Below, piece by piece: positions 15,001-25,529 of a stretch of DNA of 64,000 nt. Within the stretch, counting starts at the first letter, position 1. Every line of letters starts with the position of its first letter. The notes under the pieces are model-generated. The model was not told where the DNA came from. It searched no databases and saw only the letters and a program-made list of their open reading frames with translations. Source of the stretch: Phallusia mammillata (taxonomy: Eukaryota; Chordata; Ascidiacea; Phlebobranchia; Ascidiidae); the NCBI GenBank assembly GCA_003260075.1, contig QLIY01000066.1:146773-210772 (forward strand), written 5' to 3'. Position numbers and translations under genes: made by a program.

Positions 15001-15871
15001 ATAATTTGCAGAAAAAGAATGGTTAATTTAAAAAATTAAATTAAATTGGTTATTTCTTTGTGTTACACAGAATTGTGTAATATTTTTTCACCATTTGTCC
15101 ATCCTCTTCATACAGATCCCCCTTGAATGCCAGCTGATGTCCGACTTGACAAGTTGGTTGGCCAAGAGATGCTTGGACAAGTTGTTTTGAGTCTAGGTAC
15201 AGTGGTTGACCGATTTCTTGGTACGGTTTCCAAAGCACTGACTTATATCCTTGTACAGTCATCTGCTCCTGTCTGTATGAAATACAAAATAGCCTCCAAA
15301 AATGCCTTTATTTTTACTGTACATGTTGCTAAATATTAGTGAAAATGAACAGCGGTGGCATTAAAGATTACCACAGGACTAAGGTATTGATACAAAAATA
15401 TATCATTTGTATAAAATGCAGCTGCACCTTCAGTTGTAGGTTAATTTTTGCAGTAATGTTCCTAAATTAAAATTGTTTTTTAGAATGGCACCTAAAGTTT
15501 GTTTTTTTGTTGCACTCCACAACATTCAACATTCTATACAGCTATTTAGAGCTTGGTGGTTGTTATAGTGCAGTTATTTTAAAACATTTTCTATTAAGAG
15601 TAATCCCTAGCTCAACTTCGATAAACCTCCAAGCTGCTTGCCATGTTGATGGTTGCAACACCAACTTTGTGCCAATTTTGTTTCTTAAAACTGTGGCATT
15701 AAATGTATACCTTCTTTTGTAATTGGTTTTGAAAACCTTTTCTCTGCTGGGTTCTTGCAAAGTGTAATGATCAAAACTCCGAGCCTGAAGCCTGGAGTCA
15801 GTTGCCTCTTTCCACACTGGGACAGGTTTAATGCAGATGTATGACCTGGCATCTTCTATGGCTGGTGACAT
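6066..15871 (-). CDS. CCDC60: CCDC60 orthologue (coiled-coil domain protein 60), 13 exons, 740 aa
   Basis: Exons in transcript order: 15711-15871, 15069-15272, 14042-14202, 12275-12395, 11747-11899, 11443-11523, 11219-11365, 11045-11149, 10752-10927, 9593-9815, 8481-8705, 6512-6661, 6066-6381. Every junction is GT/AG and the phase stays consistent through 2223 nt to TGA. Identification rests on two blocks remembered from human CCDC60: the middle block (QLCCLHWILE, then CWDTSNPGGK in exons 6-7) and the C-terminus in exon 13 (LRPWELCSPDV, AIDYAREHIVNMP). The N-terminal region (residues about 1-125) and the low-complexity Ser/Thr-rich stretch (about 370-560) are poorly conserved and make it longer than the human protein (about 550 aa, from memory). 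Exons 11-12 have a charged, coiled-coil-like helix (KLDRIREKF). Function is poorly known; the family is mainly linked to ciliated cells and testis. It is divergent from RAD51D, and its introns carry several hAT elements without disturbing splice sites. Confidence 0.88.
6823..8213. mobile_element. hAT-type element, 1391 bp, in CCDC60 intron 11
   Basis: The ends are CAGTGCTCTTCAACC on the left and its inverted relative GGTTAAAGAGCACTG on the right. The flanks are a perfect 8-bp duplication, GGTTAGAG, at 6815-6822 and 8214-8221. An 8-bp duplication plus a CAGNG start is the hAT signature. No transposase frame is present, so it is non-autonomous. The right part (about 7810-8205) looks like a separate repeat ending in a CTCAACTCAA tail, with a degraded relative near 43919-44915. 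Confidence 0.85.
7813..8205. repeat. Dispersed repeat nested in the hAT element, CTCAA-tailed
   Basis: This GC-richer block starts near a gtgttcttcctt motif and ends with an aataaactcaactcaa tail. Similar start and end blocks occur at 43925-43980 and 44875-44915, where hAT insertions interrupt the copy. The tail resembles a short retroposon end, but I cannot assign a family. Confidence 0.4.
8869..9126. mobile_element. hAT-type MITE, 258 bp, in CCDC60 intron 10
   Basis: Left end CAGCGGTTCCCAACCT and right end AGGTTGGGAACCACTG are inverted repeats. The flanks CTCTAGGA (8861-8868) and CTGTAGGA (9127-9134) match at 7 of 8 positions. The subterminal sequence has ggtcgcgacc-like words at both ends. 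Confidence 0.82.
10090..10449. mobile_element. hAT-type MITE, 360 bp, in CCDC60 intron 9
   Basis: TIRs CAGTGGTTCCCAACC and GGTTGGGAACCACTG are perfect inverted repeats. The target-site duplication TACTAAAT is perfect (10082-10089 and 10450-10457). The subterminal sequence is rich in ggggggcca words. No coding capacity. Confidence 0.92.
13314..14004. mobile_element. hAT-type element, 691 bp, in CCDC60 intron 3, itself invaded
   Basis: Ends GAGGGCTACTCAAAC and GTTTGAGAAGCCCTG are inverted repeats apart from two positions. The flanks GTTTAAAT are a perfect 8-bp duplication (13306-13313 and 14005-14012). The subterminal motif gcgacccc appears near both ends. About 490 bp inside is a second element with GGTGCACAACC ends. 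Confidence 0.88.
13389..13870. mobile_element. Second hAT-type element nested in the first
   Basis: The left end AGGGTGCACAACC and right end GGTTGTGCACCCCTG are inverted repeats with shared acggccgc subterminal words. The flanks share GTATAG but I cannot define a full 8-bp duplication, so the exact borders are approximate. It sits wholly inside the 13314-14004 element and therefore inserted later. Confidence 0.7.
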
Positions 15872-16742
15872 TACAGCACAATGTTAAGCCTACAGCAACA
15901 GCGCATGGCAAGACAGCTTTAAAAAATAAGCAAATTAGATGTAAAAATTCACTTTCAATTACTGTTTGTTATCCCAAAGGAGAATAATAACCAATTGTTT
16001 TATTTTTTATTTAAATTAAGATGTAAAACATTTTCTGGTCACATCAACCACACATTGATGGCCTTTTCAAGCATCTGTTTTAATTTAATTAAACCATCAC
16101 GTCTTCAATTTTTTTCTAAAACAGCTTGACATTTCGATCACTTAAAATGAAGCTTAATCTGAACGTACCCCGTTGTGTTAATATTTAACACACATAAAAC
16201 TCAATCAAACAACAAAATATTTATTAGACTTGGGAAAGTCTCTTCAAAATGTAATTGGCAAACAGACAAAGACGTAGTTTACAACGCTTTTTTAAATAAC
16301 TTGCACAATGAGTCGCCTGTACTCTGACAATAAAGAGCTCGTAACATTGTACATAGTTTAATTCATTATTACTGCCAAGCAGTGTACTGTACAGCACACA
16401 ACACACGTTGTTGGAGTGTTTACATTGAAACCATTGGCAACAGTTCATTCACCACCATTTTCATTTTGATTTTCGTAGGACTGTGCAAATGTTACGCGGA
16501 GTAACCTAATGATCCAATAATTTGAGTTATCACCTGTTTTGAAGGTGTTTTGAAACTTACTAAAAACCTTTTGTTGAAAAAAAATATGTATTTAGCAATT
16601 ATATGAAACTTTCATTACCGGGAATCTCCCTCAATTGATAACCGCGTAAAGCGAACTCATGCATAACGAAAAAATATTATTCAAGACTTGTTTGTTGATC
16701 ATACGAGTTTACACTTTCAAGTTACATGTTTATTATCATACT
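15872..16742. promoter_or_regulatory. Shared intergenic region of the CCDC60/RAD51D divergent pair
   Basis: The two start codons point away from each other across 871 bp with no repeat or exon recognised between them. A bidirectional promoter is inferred from layout alone. I did not identify a TATA box or CpG island; the region is AT-rich. Confidence 0.45.
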
Positions 16743-18560
16743 ATGGAATTTATCAAATGGCCTTTAAGTGCAGGACTGTGTCCATCATTGACCCAGGATG
16801 TTTTGTTGCAACTAAGAGGAAAGGGAATAGAGACAGGTACAAAACTACTAAACTACTCATTGTTTAAGCAAGAGCTTCAGGAATAACAAAATTGAGATAA
16901 CAGAGCCAAAGTTTCTAAATATTTGCTTAAGAATTGACTTAGTGTTTTAAATTTTTGTTTTTAGTCATAGATTTTGTCTCGATGAATCCTGAAAGAATAA
17001 CAGCAGTTTGTGGATTACCATTTAAAGTAATAGCAATGTTCTTTTGTTGTATTTGGTATGTCATAAAAACTGCATCAACCTTTAACATACAGAGAGTGTT
17101 GGCAATTCGTCGAGTACTGCTTGCCCAGTATTCATCATTTCCAGTAAATGGGTTAGATCTATATGATGAAACACTAAACACAATTGCTGTTCTTCCAACT
17201 GGATGCAAAGAACTAGATAATTTTTTGGAATGTGGAATTTATACTGGAGAAGTGACAGAAATAGTTGGAATTTCTGCCTCTGCTAAGACACAGGTAAGAA
17301 ACAAATAGTTTTTTTTTATTTGTATTGTTAAGTTACTTCTGTTTTTAGTTTTGTCATCATTTTGCCACCAATATTGCTGCTACCCTGAAGCAAAATGTGA
17401 TTTACATTGATTCAACTGGGGGTTGTTCTGTAAGAAGAATGTCAGAATTGTTGAAACTCAAGTACTAAACCGACTTATAAAAACTTTGAACATGTATTAC
17501 AGTACTTTCTATTTTTAGCCACCCAGATGAACATTTGACATCAGCGTTATCTTCGATAAAAGTTTGCAAATGCCAATCCTTGTTTGAATTCAAAAATGCA
17601 ATTAATGAAATAAGGAATAATCTTCAAAATGAAGAAACGTTTTGTTCTGCGCTAAAAGTTATTATTGTGGATTCAATTAGTGCCATATTAGGCACTTGTA
17701 TGTATGCTACATCTTATGTTGAAGGTATTGTATAATATTTTTGTTTGATCTTTTAGTATTCTGTAAATTGTGTTATTTTTTGTCCAATTTATAATTGCTT
17801 AACTATCTTATGTAGGAATGTCTGATGTTCAAAAAATGGGAAGAGAAATTAACAAGCTTGCCAAGGACTTTGCAATAGCTCTAGTTGTTGTAAATGATGT
17901 GGTGTCAACAAGTGTTGCAGTCCCCTCAGCAACTACCTCCAACATTTGTAAGTTTTCATGTTGGTTTTAATAATTTCCTGGGAAATGTCAGAATTCCTTA
18001 TGTTGCATCACCTACATTACAGTTGTGTGCAGTGGTTTTGACAATTATGACCTTTGTGTGGTGGTTGTTAGGACAATGGTTTTACTCTTAAGTTTTTGTC
18101 ACACATGGAAGTAGCTATCTGTTCAAGTCCTAATAAGCATTTGATAGGAATGCCTAGAATAGCCGCTGGCTCTCGCAAAATAGCATTGTCCTGTCTGGCA
18201 TGTCAATTAATGGCGGGAACTTGGCCAAATGGTCCTGAACACCTGAGCCATATACATACTTAAAAAGCTGATCAGGAGTCTTATGTGTGCTGAAATAGAC
18301 AATCTATTTGTACTAAAACATACATTAAACTGACAGCATTTTCAAAAAAGCCAGCTCTCGGAAGATGTTGGAGTTACGTTCCGAGTGTGCGTTTGACCTT
18401 TGAACCTGTAACCGAACCTACTCGTTTATTGCCAAAAGACATAATGGAAAACGACAGGTCCATGGATTTCACTGTAAGCGTTACAAAATCTCCCAGAAGT
18501 TTTAACCGGTCGATTGGTTTATCAGTAACACGCCATGGAATTGTTAAAATCCAAAAATGA
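16743..18560 (+). CDS. RAD51D: RAD51D recombinase paralogue, 7 exons, 343 aa
   Basis: Exons: 16743-16836, 16965-17026, 17093-17293, 17349-17461, 17519-17724, 17816-17947, 18337-18560. Phases are consistent and the total of 1032 nt ends in TGA. The N-terminus (LCPSLTQDVL) and the block RRVLLAQYSSFPVNG, then GIYTGEVTEIVG, are the RAD51D signature. Walker B is KVIIVDSISAI (about residue 205). The C-terminus has PALGRCWSYVPSVR, matching the family end. Length is close to the human protein (328 aa, from memory). RAD51D belongs to the BCDX2 complex, which promotes RAD51 filament assembly in homologous recombination in the nucleus. The Walker A loop reads GISASAKTQ, so the invariant glycine before the lysine is alanine. 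An in-frame ATG lies upstream at 16659, but family similarity begins at 16743. Introns are 55-389 nt; intron 2 (66 nt) is in frame and free of stops. Confidence 0.94.
18215..18280. repeat. Copy of a tRNA-like dispersed repeat in the last RAD51D intron
   Basis: The stretch around ggaacttggccaaatggtcc followed by gagccatatacata matches the start of the tRNA-like unit at 58831-58941 closely (same order, about 15 substitutions or fewer). The B-box half is not recognisable here, so this copy is truncated. Confidence 0.45.
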
Positions 18561-21500
18561 ATATTACCGTATTACCGTGCGATTAAATTGCTGCATTATA
18601 TTAACAAACGCAACCATTAAAAATGGTTAAACAGTGTTAGCAAACCCTCAATGGCTTCCAAAGGTATTTCGAGCATTACTTCGTCGCACGTATTTGACTT
18701 GGTTAAATGTGTTTTTTGTATGGTTACGCCGGTCGCTAAGTGAAATTTGTTTTACAAAGCGCTTTTTCGTTGAAGCGTAATACATTTTCGTGAATACTAT
18801 GTATCATTTCAAATTAGGTTTGTTTCGCTTGTTTAACGATTCATATTTGCAACAAAAGTTTCGGGTCGTTTACAAGACGGCTTCTGTCCGTTTAAAACCC
18901 GTCCTACAATTATCTGCACCTGTCTACCCAGTATTTAAGCACATCTTTGAAGTCTTTATCTTCAAGACACATCTAAAACCGTGTCCGCATGCGGTTGTCA
19001 AACAAACAAAAGCCATGATAATGAGCATGAAAAAAGTAGCCTATGTGCAGTTTCGTTTCATCCAGTTTTACTGAAGTCAGAAATCAACATGTTCCCGGTA
19101 GAAGTTCACCTCACTTATAGCGAAATATAAATTTAGGTGTACAGTGCACAATGCCGCTCATAATGATTCTTTAACTTGTTACGTGCATTTGTGAGGTAGG
19201 CAGGACATCAGTATATGTGCAAAGTGAATAGATATACTTGGTGCACGGGTTAAAACGGGTGATGCTTTTGTGACGACTTCTAAAATGTTGTAGTATCGTT
19301 GTTACAATCCTTTCATGTATTAAAATTAAAAATAACTTAACAATTAAAATACTGAGATTATCGGCAATATCTAGTCAGGATGCAGATTTAGCAAAAAAAA
19401 TCTGGATTAAAGATTTTTTGCAAAACCACAGGTAGGCTGCATTTTGAAAATTTTTTAAAGCATTGTGGCAGATTTGTTTAAGTTGGGCCAAAAATAGCAA
19501 GTATCGTATGTTTTGCCGAATACCGTAGTTCACGTCGTTTGTCCAACCAAAGAGTTTTTAATACTCTTTAGTTCAAGTTTTTACGTAATAGCAACAAGTT
19601 GCCTTATTGATATTCAAAATGCAATGTTTTCGATGTCTAGTTGTCGACGTATGTAATGCCGAATTTTATCATTTGCTGAAACCGTTTTTAACTTGGATTA
19701 AACTTTACATATATATAACTTTTTAGGGAAATTGATTGGGGGTCAAACATCTCTCGTAACAACTGTCACATCTTATTTGCGACTCATTGCTGAATTCCCG
19801 CTTTTGCTTACTGCAACACGTGTTGCAAGCTATTGCGTTTGGTGACGTAACAACTAGCCACCAGCTTTGTGTGATAACGCAGCGTGGTTTAGCTCTTTCC
19901 GTTTCTAACTTTCGCGAAGCACGGTGCTGCCTCATCGTTTTTTCTCTATTCTATTACAAGTAACAAAAGAGGGCAATTGTTCGAGCACAAACACTATTTC
20001 TTTGCTCTTGTCTGTAACGCTACAAACAGCTTTTGGACTACATTCTATACGTTTTGATCCTGTTAGACCAACCTTTACCACCCTAAAAGCCATTGGGACT
20101 ACACATGGTAAAAATACGCTGGGAGCCACAAAGCCGTTTTGAAATTTAAAAATGAAATGTCACTGCAAAACCGTTTTTGTCTCAAGATTTTCGATATTTT
20201 CTTGTTAGTTAGTTTCTTGCATATAGACACACTTGGTAAATCAGTCTTGTCAGCATTAAAAGCAAATGAATCCCTCCACGTAGCATTGAATGTCCTGTTT
20301 TACTTCAGATTTTTATTTCTTTGTTTCACACTTATTATGACACATCCATAAACAAACGGATATTGTTGGCCGCGCACACATACACTGCAAATCGAAACAA
20401 TAACTTTACATCGTGTGTTAACCTGCGCGTCGCAAGTTTGCTTCTTTTAGATTTGGCGTTTCATGGTATAGACTTGGTTAATTGTAGCTACTAGAAGCAG
20501 GTTCGCTCATATATTATTGCAATGCAATTTTCATTTTCGACTTTGTGTTCGGCATAATCATCACAGAAAGTGTAATCAAAACATTTGGTAATTTTAAAAA
20601 CTGAGCAGCATCAGAGGTATCAAAGAGCCGCAGGTTGGCGACCCCTGTGTTAGGTTAGGTAAAATTATTACCACAATCATTCTGCAGGTTTGCGAATCTT
20701 TAAGACAATATGTTAGAAAATGTTCCATAAGATTTATTAAACCAAAAATACTTTCGCGGGCCAGATAAAATGACGCCAATGGCCGGATCCGGCCAGCGGG
20801 CCGTAGTTTGGTGACCCCTGGTGTAGACGGTTGTTGTCGATGAGTTATTTTGTACGTAAGGTATCTGAAGATATATAGCCCCGGAAGGCAGAGTTGCAAG
20901 TCGGGCCGGGCTTTTCGGGCCGGGTTCGGGTTCGGGCCGGGTTCGGGCTCAGATTTCGGGCCCGCTTGCAACTCTGCCGGAAGGTAATGAGCCCCACTGC
21001 TCATATTTTTTAGATACAAGAAAAAAATGTTTCCGTTTCTGATGTAATTCTAAAGTATACGTACTTACAATGACTAACAAAGTTTTGGATCTGCGAGTTC
21101 TGTGTAAAAGTTGTTACGACCAATCCAAATTTTAAAAAATGTTTGTGTACAAAAATTTTTGGGACTAAAGAAAAGTTGGTTACAAAAAATAAAGGTTGTG
21201 TTGCCGAGATGAAACTTACTAAGATATATCAGTAAGGGGGTCATTTGAGTTTTAAGTGGAGCATTGTTCAATCTGCACAAAAGAATAGTTTCAAATAAAG
21301 TGTATTTATAGAAAAGGCGACTGGTATGCACAAAAAATGCTTTTTTGCTTTCTTAGAGAGATGAAAGTCCTAAAAAGAAGGTTGTGGAATGTGATCAATC
21401 ATTTATTTGTCTTTTTTGGTCGTTTATTCGTTGTTGTTAGTACATTCAGATTAACAGTTATATGTCCAAAAAAATCGTTGCTTGTTTGAGCTTTATTTTC

Positions 21501-22497
21501 ACCGAAGCAAAGTATAAAAGAGTTTGATTGTTTTTTTGCGTTCTTTACGCCATCTATCGGTATTTAGCAAACTTTTTTGTTGCGAGTTCTTGAGCTCTAT
21601 ATACTCAGATTGGTCAATCCTACAGACCATGTTGCAAATGATAGATTGAAGTAGGACGTTTTAGAAGTTGTCAAAAACTAGTTCATTCACAGGCGTATCC
21701 AATGCCAACCAAAACAGTCGTTCAATTCTGATCTTAGGTTATAAAAATTACAATCTTGTTTTTTTGTCCCAATTTATTAGACAAACACAAAGCAGGGGTA
21801 ATAGCATTTTCCTGTACATATAGTACCGTATTGTCCGACGTTTCCTTAGATTTAGGGCAACTTCAAACAATCGAGATACGTTATCTTGTTTTGCCATTTT
21901 ATTGGCACTTCAGGTTTGTTCGGTCTGCGTTGCCGTTACTGTCATCCGTTTTCGGTAAAGGATTTTCCATTACAACAAACTGTAATTTGCAGATATAGGC
22001 TGCAAAGTCGTTTAAGATATCGGTAGTTTTCGACCAAACTGTCTGCTTTATCCGTTTTTTTCCCCATGAAAACGTGACGATATCGGATATAATCGGGAAA
22101 CCCTAATGTCTACTCCGGATGTGTGACCATAAAAATATCACGTTTTTGTGACGTCGTAATTCAAAATTTGCTGACTAATATGACACATGTCGATATTAAA
22201 CAAAAAGTTCACGAGGTCGCATACAGTTAAAATGTCATATTTTTAGGGCTATGTGCAAACTTCGAAGAAACTACGTGACTTTTTTGACTATTTGTGCAAA
22301 CAGAACGCGCGATTAATTTTACCTGTTCACGTTTCAATAGTTATCAAAATGCAGGGACTGTTTGTAGGATTTTAAGTCAGTAAGTTCTGCTAGGTTCTAT
22401 AAGCTTAGAACTGTTCTTGTTTTAGTGTGTAAAGGTAAGGGTGTCAGTATAATCGATAAAACACTAATTTTAACAAAAATATGTTGGACAAGTAAAA
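18561..22497. other. Intergenic stretch between RAD51D and the first UGCG gene
   Basis: No exon could be supported. Open frames at 18790-19074, 19723-20351 and 20594-21019 lack family resemblance and conserved motifs. The 20600-20990 part consists of transposon ends: ggtcaccaaac/gggccg words at 20755-20822, and the small complete MITE at 20889-20976. Confidence 0.5.
20889..20976. mobile_element. 88-bp miniature hAT-type element with GC-rich core
   Basis: The ends CAGAGTTGCAAG and CTTGCAACTCTG are perfect 12-bp inverted repeats. The flanks CCGGAAGG are a perfect 8-bp duplication (20881-20888 and 20977-20984). The core is a run of gggccgggttcggg repeats, very unlike the AT-rich surroundings. 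Confidence 0.88.
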
Positions 22498-24522
22498 ATG
22501 TGGTTTGTCGATATAATATTAAACCTATTGGCTTTGTATGGAATTGGATTATGGTTATCTCTTCTACTCGTGAACGTTACAACCCTTATATATATGTAAG
22601 GTTTGACTATTTTACATGTACAAAGGCTGATTACCAAACGGTTTACCATCGCCGTGTTCGTGTTTTTTATATTGCAGCTTGCTCAGGGTCGACAAGGACC
22701 CGCCTCAAAATTGGAATCTTTACCAAGAAGGTGTTTCTATTCTCAAACCACTGTGTGGTATTGACCCTTGTTTAGAAGACAACTTATCTTCCCTCAGTGT
22801 CATAAATTATCCAAAGGTAAAAAGTTAAGAGTTCGAGTTGAAGCCGATAATGTACTAACAATACTCAATGCTTGCTTTTTGCGATGTATGGTTAACTTTG
22901 TAACAATGAAATAAATATTTATTTAGTTTGAAGTCATTTTTTGTGTCGAGAAACAAACGGATGAAGTACTAACAGTTGCTCATAACTTCATCAATTCACA
23001 TCCTGAAATTGACGCAAAAATCGCAATGGGTTTGTATATGTTATTGTTAAAGTTTGATCTGATTATAAATGCAAGTAACTTATTGGTTAGCAGCTGCAAT
23101 GACTATCAGATCAATTGGTCTTGCATAAAAAACGCATGCTTTTATATACGTCTATGATATGCATATTGAGGCGGAATTCAAAACAACCCGCATATGGTGA
23201 CATATGTTTTCACTGTCTCGTACAAATATGACCAGGATATTCGATCAGTTGGGTTCCTTCTGAACAGGAAGCGATGTTTCAATCATCAACGGAAAGGTAA
23301 GGAACCTCATGAACGGCTATCATAAAATGAAATACGATCTTATGTGGATTTGCGATGCTCGAATGAGAATCACTCCCAACCATCTGAGAAGTCTGGTGTG
23401 TGAGATGACGGATAACACTGGTATGGTCCATGCAATGCCAATAGCAAGTAGAGAAAATCCCAAAACGATTGGACGTTTAATGGAAAAGGTTAGAGTTTTA
23501 GTTATATCAAACAAGCTGAAAACCAAAGTTAGACGATTTAACCATGGATTTTTAATGCAAATACCGGCATTCCCTCTGCATGCAGATTTATCCAATGTAT
23601 TCAGTTGTAAAAAATTAATTAACCTCAAAATATTCATTATTTTTTTGATAACACAGATATACTTTGGAACATACTTTGCTCGTGTATACATCGGTTCTCA
23701 CTTGTTAAATGTCGTGTGTTCTGTGGGTATGTCATGCATGCTTAGAAAATCATACCTGGAAGAACATTTTCCAGGAGGAATGAAGTTTTTCGGCAAATAC
23801 ATGGCGGAGGACCATTACATGGGAAAGCATGTACAAAAAACGTGTGTAACAGTTTGAAAAAATAAAGTGTCCCAAAATGTCATTTTCTTTTTTATGTTAG
23901 TGGACATAGCCTGAAAATGGCTTCCATTGCGGCGGTACAGCATTCCGGAGATCTGAGCATCAGTGAGTACTGCTTAAGAATGACAAGGTAAATGTGAACT
24001 ATGGGTGGGGGTGGTATTTTTTCCTAAAAAAATCCCTAAAATGTAAAAAAATTGAAAAAAGCTACAAAGAACATTGTTTTGCAGATGGAACAAATTACGA
24101 CTGTATACAATTCCTGTGTTAGCAACTTTAGTGGAACCTGTTTCCGATGGTTTTGTCGCAGGATTATTTTCTTCCTGGGCTCTCCACCACCTTTTAAACG
24201 CAAGTGTTGGAAACGTATTTTTATGGCATACCTTGTCCTGGTTTTTACTTGACTACATATTCCTGACTGTTCTGGAGGTTGGTCTTGCAAACATGCTATG
24301 TGTAATGTACTTAATATTGTAAGTTAATCAACGTATTTTTACATTTTTGTTGTGTAGAAGCAATTTCCAAGGGTTCCGTTACATAAAATGTTGATAGGTT
24401 GGATTCTGCGACATCTCCTCACTCCTTATCATTTTCTTTGCTCGCTCGGTCGCCCAGTGTTAGTTTGGAGGTCACGTAAATACCGTTTGCATTTTGATGG
24501 AACTTATACGCAGCTTGATTGA
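22498..24522 (+). CDS. UGCG: Ceramide glucosyltransferase, tandem copy A (8 exons, 396 aa)
   Basis: Exons: 22498-22595, 22678-22816, 22927-23029, 23268-23488, 23657-23841, 23901-23987, 24085-24277, 24358-24522. Phases 2, 0, 1, 0, 2, 2, 0 fit throughout. The product transfers glucose from UDP-glucose to ceramide on the cytosolic face of the Golgi, the first step of glycosphingolipid synthesis. Seen: an N-terminal membrane anchor (residues about 5-30), then GT21-family motifs: D1 in KPLCGID, D2 in WICDAR, D3 in MAEDHYM, and the RMTRW version of the (Q/R)xxRW motif. C-terminal hydrophobic segments follow, and the tail WRSRKYRLHFDGTY resembles the human end. The length equals the human enzyme (394 aa) within two residues. 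It precedes copy B by 1.0 kb in the same orientation. The position of human His193 (after YFGT) is phenylalanine here and in copy B, from my recollection of the human sequence. Activity is expected, not proven. Confidence 0.92.
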
Positions 24523-24525
24523 AAA

Positions 24526-24531
24526 AATAAA
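24526..24531 (+). terminator. Possible poly(A) signal of UGCG copy A
   Basis: AATAAA lies only 3 nt after the stop codon of copy A, implying a very short 3' UTR if it is used. Confidence 0.4.
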
Positions 24532-25266
24532 TGTCCAAAATAACAACACTGGTTTTTACTGTTGCAAAGAACGCGATTCGGCTTACAAAATTGCTTAAAG
24601 GTTTCTTTTCGCTGTCAATGTCACGATTCTTGCTCCACGACGGAGAAGAGTCATTTCCTTGACTTGTGGCGTAAAAAACGTGATGTTGCAAGAAAAAAGT
24701 CACATTAGCGGATACAATGATAACGTTTAGTAGAGAGATAAAAAAACCTCAACTCAGTTTAGAAGATGGCACAGTGTTTTGTGGCATTTTGTTTTTTAGC
24801 AAATGAGAATGTAAAACAGAATAAACTTTGCAACAAACAGTTTGGGAATCAGCAGCCATTGTTAATGAACATCTTTGCAAACGAACCAGAAATAAATATC
24901 GGCAGTATTAAATACCGCATGTTATCGCAAGGTAGGGAGTTGTAAAGTACTTGAATATGCTTTTACGAAAATTAAAATTTTGCAGACATTTGAAAGCGCT
25001 GACAGTTAAAGTTATTTGGGTTGGTTATGGGTTTTTATTTGAGATAACAGTAGATTCTGGTCTAATTTACCCTTGTTGGGGCTTTGTTGTATTCTCACAT
25101 TACGCACACCATGCGACATTTTAAGCGGTATTTATAATATCACCCGAAAAACTATCTTGCCCTGCAGTTTTTAAGACGTTGAGGATTTACGTTGAATTCA
25201 AATCAACTATTTTTAACATTGTTTTTTTGTGGAACTAAATCCACAAAAATTGTCGCAGAGTCAATT

Positions 25267-25322
25267 GCTAAAAGGAGACTATACTTTGATTGATGCTAAA
25301 AGGAGACTATACTTTGATTGAC
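25267..25322. repeat. Tandem duplication of a 28-bp unit
   Basis: The unit starting gctaaaaggagactat is present twice head to tail with at most the last base differing. It lies 208 bp upstream of the copy B start codon. Confidence 0.8.
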
Positions 25323-25529
25323 TAAAAGCATGATCTTAAATACAGTACCGTTAACTTGTTAGTCAAACCCTCTTGCTGTTGTACATAACCAGGCTCTTTC
25401 GTATATGTTTGCAGTGAAGTACTTTTATGATTCAAGAATTTCGTTTTACTTGTGAATATTTATTTGCCAGTGTTTTTTTTATTGTTTTTTTTTAGACTCT
25501 ACAGCCTTTTGTAAATTAAGCAGCATTCA

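Larger units (their letters stand above)
24523..25529. other. 1.0-kb spacer between the two UGCG genes
   Basis: It holds the short 3' end of copy A and presumably the promoter of copy B. The only structure seen is a two-copy 28-bp direct repeat at 25267-25322. Confidence 0.5.

Noticed and set aside
15507..15722. 71-aa + strand frame
   Set aside because: Antisense shadow of CCDC60 exon 1 and its flank.
22425..22775. 116-aa frame covering UGCG copy A exons 1-2
   Set aside because: Wrong reading frame; the spliced model in another frame restores the UGCG N-terminus.
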